The translations under genes and the position numbers were made by a program. From Sarcophilus harrisii (Eukaryota > Chordata > Mammalia > Dasyuromorphia > Dasyuridae), in the NCBI RefSeq assembly GCF_902635505.1, contig NC_045427.1, forward strand, positions 507,487,665 to 507,551,664: a stretch of 64,000 nt of DNA, in the 5' to 3' direction. Positions 37,797 to 49,043 of the stretch are shown here, one piece after another. Within the stretch, counting starts at the first letter, position 1. Every line of letters begins with the position of its first letter. The notes beneath the pieces are model-generated. The model searched no databases. It had not been told where the DNA came from and worked only from the letters and a program-made list of their open reading frames with translations.

Positions 37797-38016
37797 GGAG
37801 CAGCTAAGTGGGACAGTGGTTAGTGTGATGGGTTTGGATTCAGGAAAGCATGAGTTCAAATCCAGCCTCAGACACTTACTAGCTGTGGGACCCTGAGAAA
37901 GTCACTTAACCCTGTATGCCTCAATTTCCTCCTCCGTAAAATCAGCCAGAGAAAGAAATGATAAACACTCCAGTACTTTTGCCAAGATAATCCCAAATAA
38001 AGTCACTGAGTCAGTC

Positions 38017-38021
<5 letters not shown>
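37797..38021 (+). repeat. MAR-type marsupial SINE
   Basis: The head gagcagctaagtgggacagt is followed by 'gagttcaaatccagcctcag', 'acacttactagctgtgggac', then 'ccagagaaagaaatgataaa' 'cactccagtacttttgccaa'. Its tail runs into a (TA)n array. Confidence 0.9.
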
Positions 38022-38057
<36 letters not shown>

Positions 38058-38106
38058 GTATATATATATGTATATATACATACACATATTTACATGCACA
38101 TGTATA

Positions 38107-38150
<44 letters not shown>
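38022..38150 (+). repeat. (TA)n-rich microsatellite cluster
   Basis: Two TA runs (38022-38075 with TG interruptions, 38113-38150) at the tail of the preceding SINE. Confidence 0.95.
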
Positions 38151-38154
<4 letters not shown>

Positions 38155-38224
38155 TATGATTCAAATTCATCCTCAAATACTTATTAGCTCTATGCCTGGG
38201 CAAATCTATTAAGCTCCCATTGCA

Positions 38225-38226
38225 TG

Positions 38227-38281
<55 letters not shown>
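38225..38281 (+). repeat. (TC)n(CA)n microsatellite
   Basis: A short TC run followed by about 22 CA units. It interrupts a MIR-like SINE fragment (38.16-38.22 and 38.28-38.36 kb). Confidence 0.95.
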
Positions 38282-38282
<1 letters not shown>

Positions 38283-38364
38283 CGAGCTAAAATCCTGCCT
38301 CAAACACTTGTTAGCTAAGTCAATTCTTCTCATTCTCCATTTCCTCACCTATAAAATCAATTAA

Positions 38365-39330
38365 TAAGCATTTATTTAGCATCTACTATATGCTAGGAAT
38401 GCAAATACAAATAGCAAAAGAACCCCTATTTTCAATGGATTTGCATTCTATTCAAAAGACGTATATGTACATATACTCACACACATATATATACAAAAAT
38501 GAATATAGAATAAATATTAGGCAGTTAAATAAAAAGTGGTTAGTGAGGGAAGGCACTAACTCTTGTGAGGAGATCAGGAAAAGTTTCATGTCAGAAGTGA
38601 TGCTTAAGCTGCACCTTGAAGGATTAGCAGGATTTTATGAGATGACAGGTCAGAAGGAAGTGCATTTCAAGCACAATAATGGCATGGGCAAAAGCATGGA
38701 GATGGGAAATAGGGTGCAATATATGAAGATTAGAGAGAAGGTCAGTCTGGCTGGATCACAGATTGTAGAAAGAGAAATGATGTATATAACAAAGCTTGAA
38801 TAGATAGAGCAAAGTTGTGAGGAAAATTTTAAAATCAGATTTATGTTTTATCCTCAAGGCAAGCAGTCATTGAAGTTTATGGAGGAGTGACCCAGTCAGA
38901 CTTAGGAAAATCAGCCTTAGGATAATCACTTCGGCTGTTCTGTGTGGAGAATCAGACTTCAGAGAAATGGAGGTGAGGAAGAGCAATCAGAACACCATGG
39001 CAGTGGTCTGCACAAGAGATGAGGGCCTGAGCTAAGGGGCTGGCTGTGTGAACAGACAGAAGTATGTAGCTACAATGCATGTTATATGGGTAGAAAACAA
39101 TATCTAGCAGCTAATCTACTCTACAGATTGAAGGAGAATAGAGTTTGGAGGTTGTGAACCTGGGATGCTGGAATAACAGTAGAGTCCCCAACAGAAACTA
39201 TGACGTTTTAAAGAGGAATGGGTTTGGGGAGAAAAGATTGTGGGTTATGTTTTGGGCATGTGAAATCTGAGATGCATCCACATTGTGTCCAATGCAGTGT
39301 CCTGTAGGCATAGTGAAGCATGACTGAAGC
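38365..39330 (-). mobile_element. LINE-2 3' portion
   Basis: The plus strand starts at the reverse-complement L2 3' end ('agcatttatttagcatctac' 'tatatgctagg') and continues with 'aggaaaagtttcatgtcaga', 'caaaagcatggagatgggaa', 'gaggagtgacccagtcagac' and 'gatgagggcctgagctaagg'. The frame is broken. Confidence 0.7.
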
Positions 39331-39389
39331 TCAAGAGAGAGAGTCTGGGACTGAGTCAGCTGGGCAAAAATGATAATTAAATGGGGAAG

Positions 39390-39590
39390 GAGAAGTTAAA
39401 ATGGAGATAATAATAGCATCTGAGGGCCATCTCCAGTCCTCTTAATCTCTAGCTTGCCACTGAACCCAGATGGCTCTGGAGAGAAAACGAGGCAGGTGAC
39501 CTTGCACAGCCTCCCCCACTTCAGTCCAAGTCACTTGCATATCAAGGCATCACCTTCTGATGTCAAGGTAGTCTTTGACAAACAACAATG
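39390..39590 (+). repeat. Marsupial SINE, second type
   Basis: 'gggccatctccagtcctctt' then 'cccagatggctctggagaga', 'gtgaccttgcacagcctccc', 'aaggcatcaccttctgatgt' and 'ctttgacaaacaacaatgat' match a marsupial SINE that I remember without a sure name. Confidence 0.55.
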
Positions 39591-39655
39591 ATAATAGCAT
39601 TTACCTCACAAATAGTCTATGTAAACTACCCTGCAAACTGGAAATACCACATGTG

Positions 39656-41105
39656 AGCTACTACTACTACCACTACTACATTACTACTACCATTACTATC
39701 ACTACTACTACACTACTACCACTACTACTATACTACACTACCACTACTACTACTAATATACTACATTACTACTACACTGCCACTACTATTACACTACATT
39801 ACTACTACCACTACTACATTACTACTACCATTACTATCACTACTACTACACTACTACCACTACATTACTACTGCATTACTACTACCACCACTACATTACT
39901 ACTACCATTACTACTTACACATACTACACTCTAAACCTCCACTACTACTACTATTACCTTTACTACTACTGGCTTTATTTCTACAATTCTACACCACTAC
40001 TCCATTACTATACTACTAATTTATACTATACTACAACCACTACACTACAATTTTCTATTCAATTACCACTGCATTATTAATACAAATTTAAACCCACACT
40101 ACATTACAAGCCTTACTACCAAACCATTTATTACCCCATCACTACAATTACTATTACCAATTAAAACATTATTACTCACTACACACTACACACCCACACA
40201 CTACAAATTAATTACTACATACCCCAACTACTACTTTATCACATTATATACACCACCCAGATTATAATACACACACTATATACCAATTAAATAACTACCA
40301 CACCCACTACTACTAATATCAATTACTACCCCGCTACCACTACTCTATCTCATTTATCCTTTACTACTACTACACAACCAACCATAAATTATTACTACTA
40401 ATTATTACAAACTACTCCACCTTTACACCACTTTATACACCAACCCATCATACACACCACCACACTATAGACATCACATTACACACTACTACACTACTAA
40501 TATTACCCCATAGCATACACTCACTACACTTCATTACTACAATCATAACACCGCCTACACCACAATTATATTACCTGCATTATAAACACACCACACACCA
40601 CCACATTATACACACCACACTCTATCACACACACTAATACCATACTACATCACACACATATATAATACTACTACTTACTACACATTACTACTATATTACT
40701 ACCATTACTCTTACTACACACTAATATTACCACTACTACTATACACACACCACTACATTTATACCAAATTAATTACACTACCACTACTATACTATCCACT
40801 GCTATTCACTATTATTTTATACTACTACCAGTTTACACACTACTACCTATCTTAAATTTACTACCACTACCCCTAAATTACACTGTACATTACCATACTA
40901 TACACACACCACTACTCTACTATTACATTACTACACACTACTACTATAATATTATCTAACTACCACTACTCTACTAATATCCATTACTACTACCATTCTT
41001 ACTACTACTACACTACACCACACTATAACACCACACCACTACTACTACTACTACATTACTAAAACTACACATCACCATACAAACCAATTTAACCACACTG
41101 CTACT
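39656..41105 (+). repeat. Long degenerate (CTA)n / C-A-T-only tandem array
   Basis: About 1.45 kb consists almost only of C, T and A, with roughly one G per 50-100 bases on the plus strand. The first 300 bp is fairly regular CTA/CCA/TTA triplets with a higher-order pattern: a block of about 56 bp starting at 39670 recurs at 39808, a 138-bp period. The remainder decays into CACA/CTAC-like sequence without clear units. Open frames in it are compositional artefacts. Confidence 0.9.
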
Positions 41106-41595
41106 ACCCCTTTGAAATGTTTTCTTTTATTTCTTAAACAGGGTTCTTCCCCTTTTTAGAGTAATCACCACATCATGTAAACATTATTGTTCATCACATT
41201 TTACGGTGTGTTTGGGTTGAGCAGCAGGGACCAGGGCTCCTTTCACTAGTCCTTGACCCCCAGGGATATCAGGCTGACCTAGCAGTGTGTTCACACCTTG
41301 CAGATCTCCTCCACCTGTTTCTTACCACTCCATAGTGTCCCTCCTTTTCCCACTCCTGCTCTGCCTATTTCCTCACTCTAGTCTCTTAAAATGTATGGGA
41401 CTGGTTATTGTATTCCTAAAATTTATATATGACATGTCTATGTGTACATGTGTGTGTATGTACATTTGTGTCCACATACACACACTCTAGAAAAAACCAA
41501 GGTAAGAGCCAAGCTGGATGAGTGGGCAAGTCTGACATGTGAGCAGCATCTCCGAAGGGAATACTTCCATCAATGAGATCACAGTAGAGTAAGTG
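41106..41595. other. Intergenic, no gene seen
   Basis: Ordinary unique-looking sequence between the CTA array and a MIR3-like SINE. Confidence 0.5.
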
Positions 41596-41599
41596 GTAT

Positions 41600-41838
41600 A
41601 ACAATGACAACAATAGCATTTATGTGGTGCTTTAAGGTTTGTGAAAGGCTTTACAAATATTATTTAATTTAGCCTTGGAACAGCCCTTGAAAGGAGGGAA
41701 ATATTATTTCCCTTTTACACATGAGAAAACTGACACAACAGTTATGTGACTTGCTTTGAGTTACACAGCTAGTAAATATTCTAAAGTTTTTGAACTCAAT
41801 TCTTCTACTCCAGGTTCAGTCCCATATTCACTGAATCA
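41600..41838 (-). repeat. MIR3-like marsupial SINE
   Basis: 'agcatttatgtggtgcttta' 'aggtttgtgaaaggctttac', 'cccttttacacatgagaaaa', 'gagttacacagctagtaaat', then a decayed head. Confidence 0.8.
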
Positions 41839-41998
41839 TGAGATGCCTATGCATTTTAGAAAGCCATATAATGAAAAATATATAGTTATATCATTTATAG
41901 GTGATTAAATACGGTATTTGTTACTATAAAAGTTAGAAATCCAGTGGTCATGAGTTCCATCTTTTTTTTTTTTATCATTTCTCTAGGTTATATATCAT

Positions 41999-42725
41999 AT
42001 TCTTATAATCATAACTGACATTCATATAGCTATTACATGAGATATTTATGAGACCCTTACAAAGATATTACATGAGATCTTATTTGAACCTCCTTTCTGG
42101 ATATAAACTAACTCTTTGAAGCAGGTACTTTTTGGGGGTAAAATTGACTCAGGCTGACACTGTGATGGTTTGGGTTGGGAATGTGTAGATCATCCCATGG
42201 TTAACAAAAAGAGATTAATTTTTCCATTGCCTAGAAGGGACATTCCATAAAGATACTGAAGCACTTGGGTAGACAGGTGCCTGTTCAGCTCTCTATGGAG
42301 ACAGGCTGGGTCAACAGGGCAGGGTATAGTGACTAGCTTAATTTGGGGAAAATTGCAAAGTCTAAAGGATTATGATGTCATGTGGGTAGGCCTTTTTATG
42401 CTCTTAAGCAAACAGGAGGCCCCTATCTGTCTAGAGGTTACTAATAAGCTGCCAAATGACATACTCTTGAACTAAGGACAGCTTTATAGCCTTTAAAGGA
42501 AAAAAAAAAACTAGCCTAAACCATAAGACAAGGAGAGAACTCTGGTAGAGAGTGATTATAGTATTATAGTATTATTATAGTATTATACATATATTATTAT
42601 TTTTAAACATGAAGAAACAGGCTCAGAGAAATTAAGTGACTTGGCTATGCTCAAATGATTAGAGGCGAAATTTGAAACCAAGTTTCCTCTCATCAAAGTC
42701 AATCTTTCACCATTACTCTGCAATT
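41999..42725 (-). repeat. MIR3-like SINE split by an unclassified ~430-bp insertion
   Basis: The left half ends at 'tttgaagcaggtac' (42128). The right half resumes near 42575 with 'tattattatttttaaacatg' 'aagaaacaggctcagagaaa'. The halves are collinear, so the sequence at about 42129-42570 is a later insertion. It has an (A)11 run and 'gattatgatgtcatgtgggt', but no terminal repeats, tail or coding signal that I can assign. Confidence 0.55.
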
Positions 42726-45445
42726 TATGTTATATATAAATATATAAAAATACAAAAATACAAATTTAAAAATTTATAATGTATGTGTAGTTATATAAAT
42801 GTAAATATGTATATACATATGCATATATATATACACAGAGTTATCCCTACCACATTGCGACTTTCTCCATCTAGGTTTTGCTATCTCACAGGTCAGCATA
42901 AGAAGTTAAATGGAAAATTTTTGAGAGTTTTATGGAAGCCACAGACAACATGTGAAGACCAACAAATGACAAAGAAGTTTAGAAATTCAGAAACACATAG
43001 AATATATGTAAAGTATTATATTCCAACACATTTTATTTCTTGATACCATAATAATTCATAATTCTTCTTTAGTACCAAGAGAGGGCCAAAAAATTTTATG
43101 TGTATTTTCCAGATCAGGGGAGCACCACACCCTTAGCCCCCTCGATGTGGAGGGGATAACTGTGCATTCAGTTATTGCTTGTAAATTCCATTCTGTGTTA
43201 CACATACATATGATTACTGCTTGTAAATTCCTGAATTTACAAGCAGTAATCAAATGTATGTATAACATATATATTTCTGGGAAATAGATGGTGTGAGCAA
43301 AAGAGCCTTTTTCTTGCTGCATTTTGAGTTATGATTATGAAGATCTGTCATGGAACTTGTACCTCTTAATGTCCCAGGAAACTCTCTAAAGAATGTAAGT
43401 GGCAGTCCAGTAGCTCTTCTGCAGTGATAGAGATTTTACACAGTGAAATCAAAGGTCTGAACCAAGAGAAAAAATGAATCATTGTACTATGTTTTTAACA
43501 GTGATGCCCTCAGGGGCCACTGAAGTATAGCTGATGATTTGCCTGGACAATAAATTGCCCCAGATTGATGTGCTCTTATGGTTCTTCTTTTATGTTGGGT
43601 TTTTAAAAGGTTTTCTGCTTCACCCCTCTGTGTTAAATTATCACTTTTCACCGACCTCACTTTATTTCAATCTGCCCTCAAGATTTATCTAGGTGAAAAA
43701 TTTGAAATTAGATTTTGCCTCTTTTGAAACAAACAAAAAACCCATTGGCTCTGTGATAACTATTAAGGATCATAGGAGCTCCCATCTTATCGAATACCCT
43801 TATTTCACAAATATGGGAACTAAGTCTGGGAGAAAAGGGAAGGTATGTTTATTGCCTAAAGTGATTCAGGTCTTAAATACCAGAAGCAGAATTTCATCCC
43901 AGGTCCTCGCATTTCAGGGCCCCTTTGGTATCATTGCAGGTCAGATAAGGAAGGAGTTGTGGAAGACCTGTCCACAGGGATGGAAGCAAATGAACCAGTT
44001 CATAACTTTACTAGTTGGTCAGAATCTTTAAAAAATTTATTTCCTGTTTCATGCCTGTATTCCAGATAATTGAAGCTTCAAGAAGCTTGATTTTCTGCTA
44101 AGTAGAATACTATCATACTCATTTAAAACCAATATTAAAAATAAGAATATAATGAAATACACTTAGCATTAAATGTCTCCATTTAGTCATATTCTTATGC
44201 CTCATCTTGTCATGGAGATGACTCTGGATTCTCAAGGCCTTTGCCAGCAGAACACAAATTTTGGCAGGTTCTAATAAGCTGGAACAGTTTCAAGTATGAC
44301 CACTGCCACAGACCAGCCTAGCTAAAAGTGGAGAGTTCATCACCAGATAATTCATTACTTGTTTAGCTATCAGAACTGTCCCTATTCCATATTTCTCTGT
44401 CCTGTTCAGCCTTTTCCCTTTTCTGTAGTGACTGTGGCAGAATGTTAGCAAAGGCAATGGATGATGGTCTTTGGGTCATCTAGGAACTTTAATTTGATGG
44501 TTGCTTCTCTAAATCAGAGATCTCCAAAATGTGGCTCATGGGACTACCCCAGGGATATGTACTCACTCAATTAAAAGGTAGGAAAATAGGTAATAACCCA
44601 CCCTTACTTCCTCTGCAGCCAATAACGAACTTTCCTCCATTGTAATGGCTTCTTCTTTCAATACTCCCTCACTCTATACGAAGACCTCTCCTCTGGTTCT
44701 CTTTCCTCCCTTGCACCCACACCCCTAAGGTAATTGTTACTTAACTCCAAAAATTCCCATCTCAATCCTCTGGGAGGTTAGCTATGGGATTAGTAACCCC
44801 CTCCACCACTACCTCCCAAAACTCAGCTCATTTTTTCATTTATTGATAGAAAAGAGAAATAGCACAGGATAAATAAGCATAGGTAGGGTGTGATTACACT
44901 ATTTTTTTCCCCCAAACCTTCAAATGATTATTAATAAGAAATGATTTGAGGAGGTCCAGAGGGCCTTCCTTTTTCTAAAGTCCTGATTTAAAAAATTCAG
45001 TCTTTGAAGGACTTTGCTGGTAATGAGACTGGACTGATTTCTTTACAATTTTATTCAGATCCCACCCATAGTGGGAAGCTATCGTGCTCTACTCAGATTT
45101 AGGTGGTGATAAATTCTTTGAAGAGATTCTCTAAAGCTGGGGTTATTTTAAAGTAAATGAAATAATCTAAGTTCATTTGAATAGGTTCAGCCCTTTTTCC
45201 AATGGGCATATAAGCCATGAACCCACTGCCATGATTGTCTTTGGTCTAAGAGAGAGATGACCAAATGCTCAACCTTTTAATAAAATGCTGGCATTATTAA
45301 TAAAATGATTGTCACCCAGGTATTATGTTTTTTGAACTTTTAAAATCACACTTAATATTAAGAATATCACCACCTGTCTAATCACTTAGGTTCTTACCTC
45401 CTTGTTATCCTTGTCGCCTAAAATAACTGAATATATTTTTTGTCA
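42726..45445. other. Intergenic, no gene seen
   Basis: Contains AT-rich microsatellite-like sequence (42.73-42.83 kb), the palindrome described separately, and a probable decayed MIR near 43.79-43.93 kb. The ORFs here show no recognisable domains. Confidence 0.5.
43197..43266. repeat. Near-perfect 70-bp palindrome (hairpin)
   Basis: The arms 43197-43230 and 43233-43266 (34 nt each) are reverse complements with two mismatches and a 2-nt centre. The inner part is gattactgcttgtaaattc followed by its complement. A partial extra copy (ttattgcttgtaaattcc) lies just upstream at about 43.17 kb. Confidence 0.9.
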
Positions 45446-45449
45446 AAGT

Positions 45450-45908
45450 TCAATGATGGTCATAATTGTCAGTATTTCTCAGTATTCATGCTTCTTGACC
45501 TCTCGATAGTATTTCACACTGTTGACTATTTTTTCTTCTCCTTCTGGATACTATCGCTTTTCTCTCTCTGTAGCTGACTCATCATTCATATGATGCCCTT
45601 AATTCTGATGGTATTCCTAGGCTCTGTCTGGGACTTTCAGCTCTTCTCTTTGCCCATTTTGCAACTTCTCAGTACCTAGGAGTTTAATTATCATCTGTTC
45701 TAAATATCCAGCCTTAATCTCTCTTCTGAACTTTCTCACCAATTGCCTTTGGGGCATTTTGAACTTGATATACTATAGGCATCTCAGACTTAGCATGTCC
45801 CACAAAATCTACTTCTCTCTTTTGAAGTTTCTTGTTTCTGTTGAGAGCACCATTATCCTCCCAATCACTCATATTTGCAACCTTGGTGTTATTAATTACT
45901 CAACTACT
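45450..45908 (+). mobile_element. LINE-2 ORF2 internal fragment
   Basis: 'acctctcgatagtatttcac' 'actgttgac' corresponds to the RT segment DLSAAFDTVD. It continues through 'ggtattcctaggctctgtct' (VPQGSVLGP-like position) to 'atctcagacttagcatgtcc'. The frame is broken. Confidence 0.7.
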
Positions 45909-45909
45909 C

Positions 45910-46182
45910 AGTGTTAAAAATATGTAATATTTGTCCAATGAGTGGATGCAATATTAAAGCAATTGAGATTAATATGAATTAATCTTAACATTTTTGCTGT
46001 AAATTAATAAATAATAATAAGAAGGTGGAGGGAAGTTATTCAAAATTATTTTATGGAATTATTTAGGCATCTTGTGTCAAAGTACTCATTATAAGTAGGC
46101 CATTATTAAAGAAAAACACCAAGAAAACCATTTATGCAACAGGATTGGTTGCAGAGCATAAAGAGCTGAAAAAATCCTATGA
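45910..46182. other. Unique-looking AT-rich sequence
   Basis: No gene or repeat recognised. It is the left flank of the presumed source of the inverted copy at 48.25 kb. Confidence 0.5.
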
Positions 46183-46362
46183 AGAACTCAATAAGACTCT
46201 CCATATTAAAGGAGACTTCCACAAAAGGGTGAAAAAAAGTGAGAAAAGAAAAAGGACAAACTACACAGAAGCCTCAGACCTTTCTATCATGAAAATTTAT
46301 TTTGGGAAAAGAGTTTAAATTCTTTTCTTCCTTTTTACCAAAAGAAATTCCCTTTTGGTGAC

Positions 46363-46393
<31 letters not shown>

Positions 46394-46432
46394 CCCACAC
46401 TTAATTTAGGTGAGCTAAATTGGGGGCTGGAG
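46183..46432 (+). repeat. Inverted repeat arm A (presumed source)
   Basis: This 250-bp segment from agaactca to ggctggag includes (AAAAC)n at about 46365-46395. It is the reverse complement of 48254-48494, with roughly six to eight differences. Its flanks are ordinary sequence, whereas the other copy interrupts an L1, so this copy is the likelier source. Confidence 0.9.
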
Positions 46433-47254
46433 CTGGTAGAAGCAAAATAGAGAGACCATTGTTAGACTATCATAATTTTGAAAACAACATCCAAAGTCAA
46501 ATATAGGCAGATTTTTATGTAAATATTTTCTATCTTTTCTTTTATTAAAAATGTTTATGATGAGAGTGAAAAACCATTTTGAATTTGAGAGACTTGGGTG
46601 TTTTGTCATTTTTCTAGGCTTCCCATGACACTTCATAGCCTCTGAAAGGAAGAGGAGAAGGCACTATAAATATAATATGCTATTCTAAAAATTGAGTGAT
46701 GCTATCAGTGCCTCAACTTGCTCATGAGCTTTCACTGGTAGCTGGAGTAAAAAGCCAGAAGTAATAATAATAAGGAAAATAATGGCATATAATTGAAAAA
46801 AATTTTAATGTTTAAATAACTAATTGATAATGAAAACGGGGAATGGATAATAGAAATGATATCTATTCAGATTATAATAATTTTTTATCAGAATAAATCA
46901 ATTGCAATGACAAAAATAAGAAGAGCTTAGAAAGTTTCCAGTGGGCTAACAATTGACTTATTTGCTAAGTAGCAAGATATGGTGGATAAAAGTAAAGCTG
47001 GTTTTAAAATGTACACTCATTTGTAAAAATCTTATAAAAAGGGTTTTGTTTTGTTTTTTTAGCAGAATTATCTCAAAAAGCAAGACTTAATAGAGATTAA
47101 AGTCAGTTTAAAGAAAATTTGACTAACCAAAATCATTCCAAGGTTCCAAGGGTACTGAAGTATAAGCAGAGGAAGGGGACAACAAATGGAAAAGACCTAT
47201 AAAGATTATTTTAATAATTTTTTTTTTTTTACCATCACTTGTTTTCTCTTTACC

Positions 47255-47430
47255 ATTTTATTTTAAGACTCAAATTCTTCTCTTCTGGAGAAGACCTTCC
47301 AGATAATACCAACTGCTTGAGTCTTTCCCTTTAAAGTTACATTCATTCTAGTTTGGGTGTCTTACATATCTATCCATTTATTTGCCTACTGTTTTCCCCA
47401 TTAATATGTAAGTTTCTTGAGGACACAGAC

Positions 47431-47464
<34 letters not shown>

Positions 47465-47577
47465 TGTGTGTGTGTTTGTGTGTTTTCCCTTTCTTTGTAT
47501 CCCCCGTGTTTAGCACAGGGCCTAACACAGAATTAAGTACCTTATAAATGCTTGCTGATTGATTCAAGGACAGTTGG
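47255..47577 (+). repeat. LINE-2 3' end with internal (TG)n expansion
   Basis: 'agtttcttgaggacacagac', a (TG)n tract at 47431-47481, then 'tagcacagggcctaacacag' and 'cttataaatgcttgctgatt'. The microsatellite grew inside the L2 copy. Confidence 0.8.
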
Positions 47578-47756
47578 GCTATTTCACATGAATGAACAAT
47601 GTCAAGTGATAGAGCATGTCCATTAGCATGTATACCTAGGACAGATGTGTGAATGGACAGTGAAATGGAGTCAAACTTGCAGCAGAGAAAAACTTGCTGG
47701 ATTACTTTTAGAAAACTGAAAATCTTTAATATCTCTCATTCCCTCACTAATAAAAG

Positions 47757-47795
<39 letters not shown>

Positions 47796-48253
47796 TTAAT
47801 TAAAGCTTTTTATTTTCAAAACATGCATGGATAATTTTTCAACATTAACCCTTGCAAAACTTTGTGTTCTGAATTTCCCTCCCCTTCCCTTCACCCCCAT
47901 CCCCTATTTGCAAGTAATCCAATATATGTTAAACATGTTAAAAATATATGTTAAATCCAATATATGCATGCATATTTATATATTTTTCTTGCTTCACAGG
48001 AAAAATCAAACCATAGAAGGAAAGTAAATAAGTAAGAAAACAAAATGTAAGCAAACAACAACAGAGTGACAATGTTATGTTGTGGTCCACACTCAGTTCC
48101 CACCATTCTCTCTCTGGGTGCAGATGGCTCTCTTCATCACAAAATCATTGGAACTGACATCAATCATCTCATTGTTAAAAAAAAGTAATGTCCATCAGAA
48201 TTGATCATTATATAATCTTGTTGCCATGTATAATGATCTCCTGATTCCAAAGT

Positions 48254-48494
48254 CTCCAGCCCCCAATTTAGCTCACCTAAATTAAGTGTGGGTTTTGTTT
48301 TGTTTTGTTTTGTTTTGTCACCAAAAGGGATTTCTTTTGGTAAAAAGGAAGAAAAGAATTTAAACTCTTTTCCCAAAATAAGTTTTCATGATAGAAGGCC
48401 TGAGGCTTCTGTGTAGTTTGTTCTTTTTCTTTTCTCACTTTTTTTCACCCTTTTGTGGAAGTCTCCTTTAATATGGAGAGTCTTAGTGAGTTCT
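48254..48494 (-). repeat. Inverted repeat arm B, inserted in an L1
   Basis: This 241-bp reverse-complement copy of 46183-46432 includes (TTTTG)n. On the minus strand the L1 reads ...gagcagaac and then enters the copied segment. It resumes at caggagatcatt after about a dozen extra bases. There is no poly(A) and no clear target duplication; the entry point shares agaac with the source. Confidence 0.88.
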
Positions 48495-48622
48495 GCTCTG
48501 ATAACTTAACACCAGTTCATGTAAGTCTTTCCAGGCCTTTTTAAAATCATGCTCCTGATCATTTCTTACAGAACAATAATATTCCATAATATTCATATAC
48601 CATAATTTATTCAGCCATTTCC

Positions 48623-49043
48623 TATAATCTTCTCTTTAAAATGTAATGTTCTCTTGTTGGGGTTTTCTTGGGGTCCTTGGAGGCAACCTTACTTTCAGTT
48701 CAGTAATCATCCCAAATGCAACCAAGTGTTAAAATCCAAATCCTTTATTGTCTCTTTCCAAGTCTTGTCTCCTTTCCTGCAGCCTGGTTAGCTTTCTTAG
48801 AGGCCTTCTATAATCTTGGTTTCGCGTGAGCTTGAGCTCTGGCTTCTGAATCTCCCAGACTCAATCCTGGCTAAAGCTCTTAGCTTATATATGCTCTCTT
48901 AAAGGTGTAAATCTTGTGGAACTATATAGTAAGTACTAAGTACATAAGTGAACTAGAGAACTGTTAAGCACCAGGCTAAATAACCATTGTCTCTTATCAA
49001 TTCCACTGACTTAGCACCTCGCTTCAAGTTCTGGCCTATATGA
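48623..49043 (-). mobile_element. Probable solo LTR (fossil) nested in the L1
   Basis: This insertion of about 421 bp is bounded by the hexamer atttcc (48617-48622 and 49044-49049). On the minus strand it has a TATA-like catatataagctaag followed about 200 bp later by AATAAA in the context gacaataaaggatttgga, an LTR-style layout. Canonical TG...CA ends are not evident at the duplication (one CCCCAACA lies about 30 bp inside), so family and exact limits are uncertain. No internal retroviral region accompanies it. Confidence 0.5.

Noticed and set aside
39575-39934. Thr/Tyr-repeat frame as a low-complexity protein
   Set aside because: It is generated entirely by the CTA array. No gene context.
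48623-49043. Full endogenous retrovirus
   Set aside because: Only one LTR-like unit is present, with no internal region. At most it is a solo LTR.
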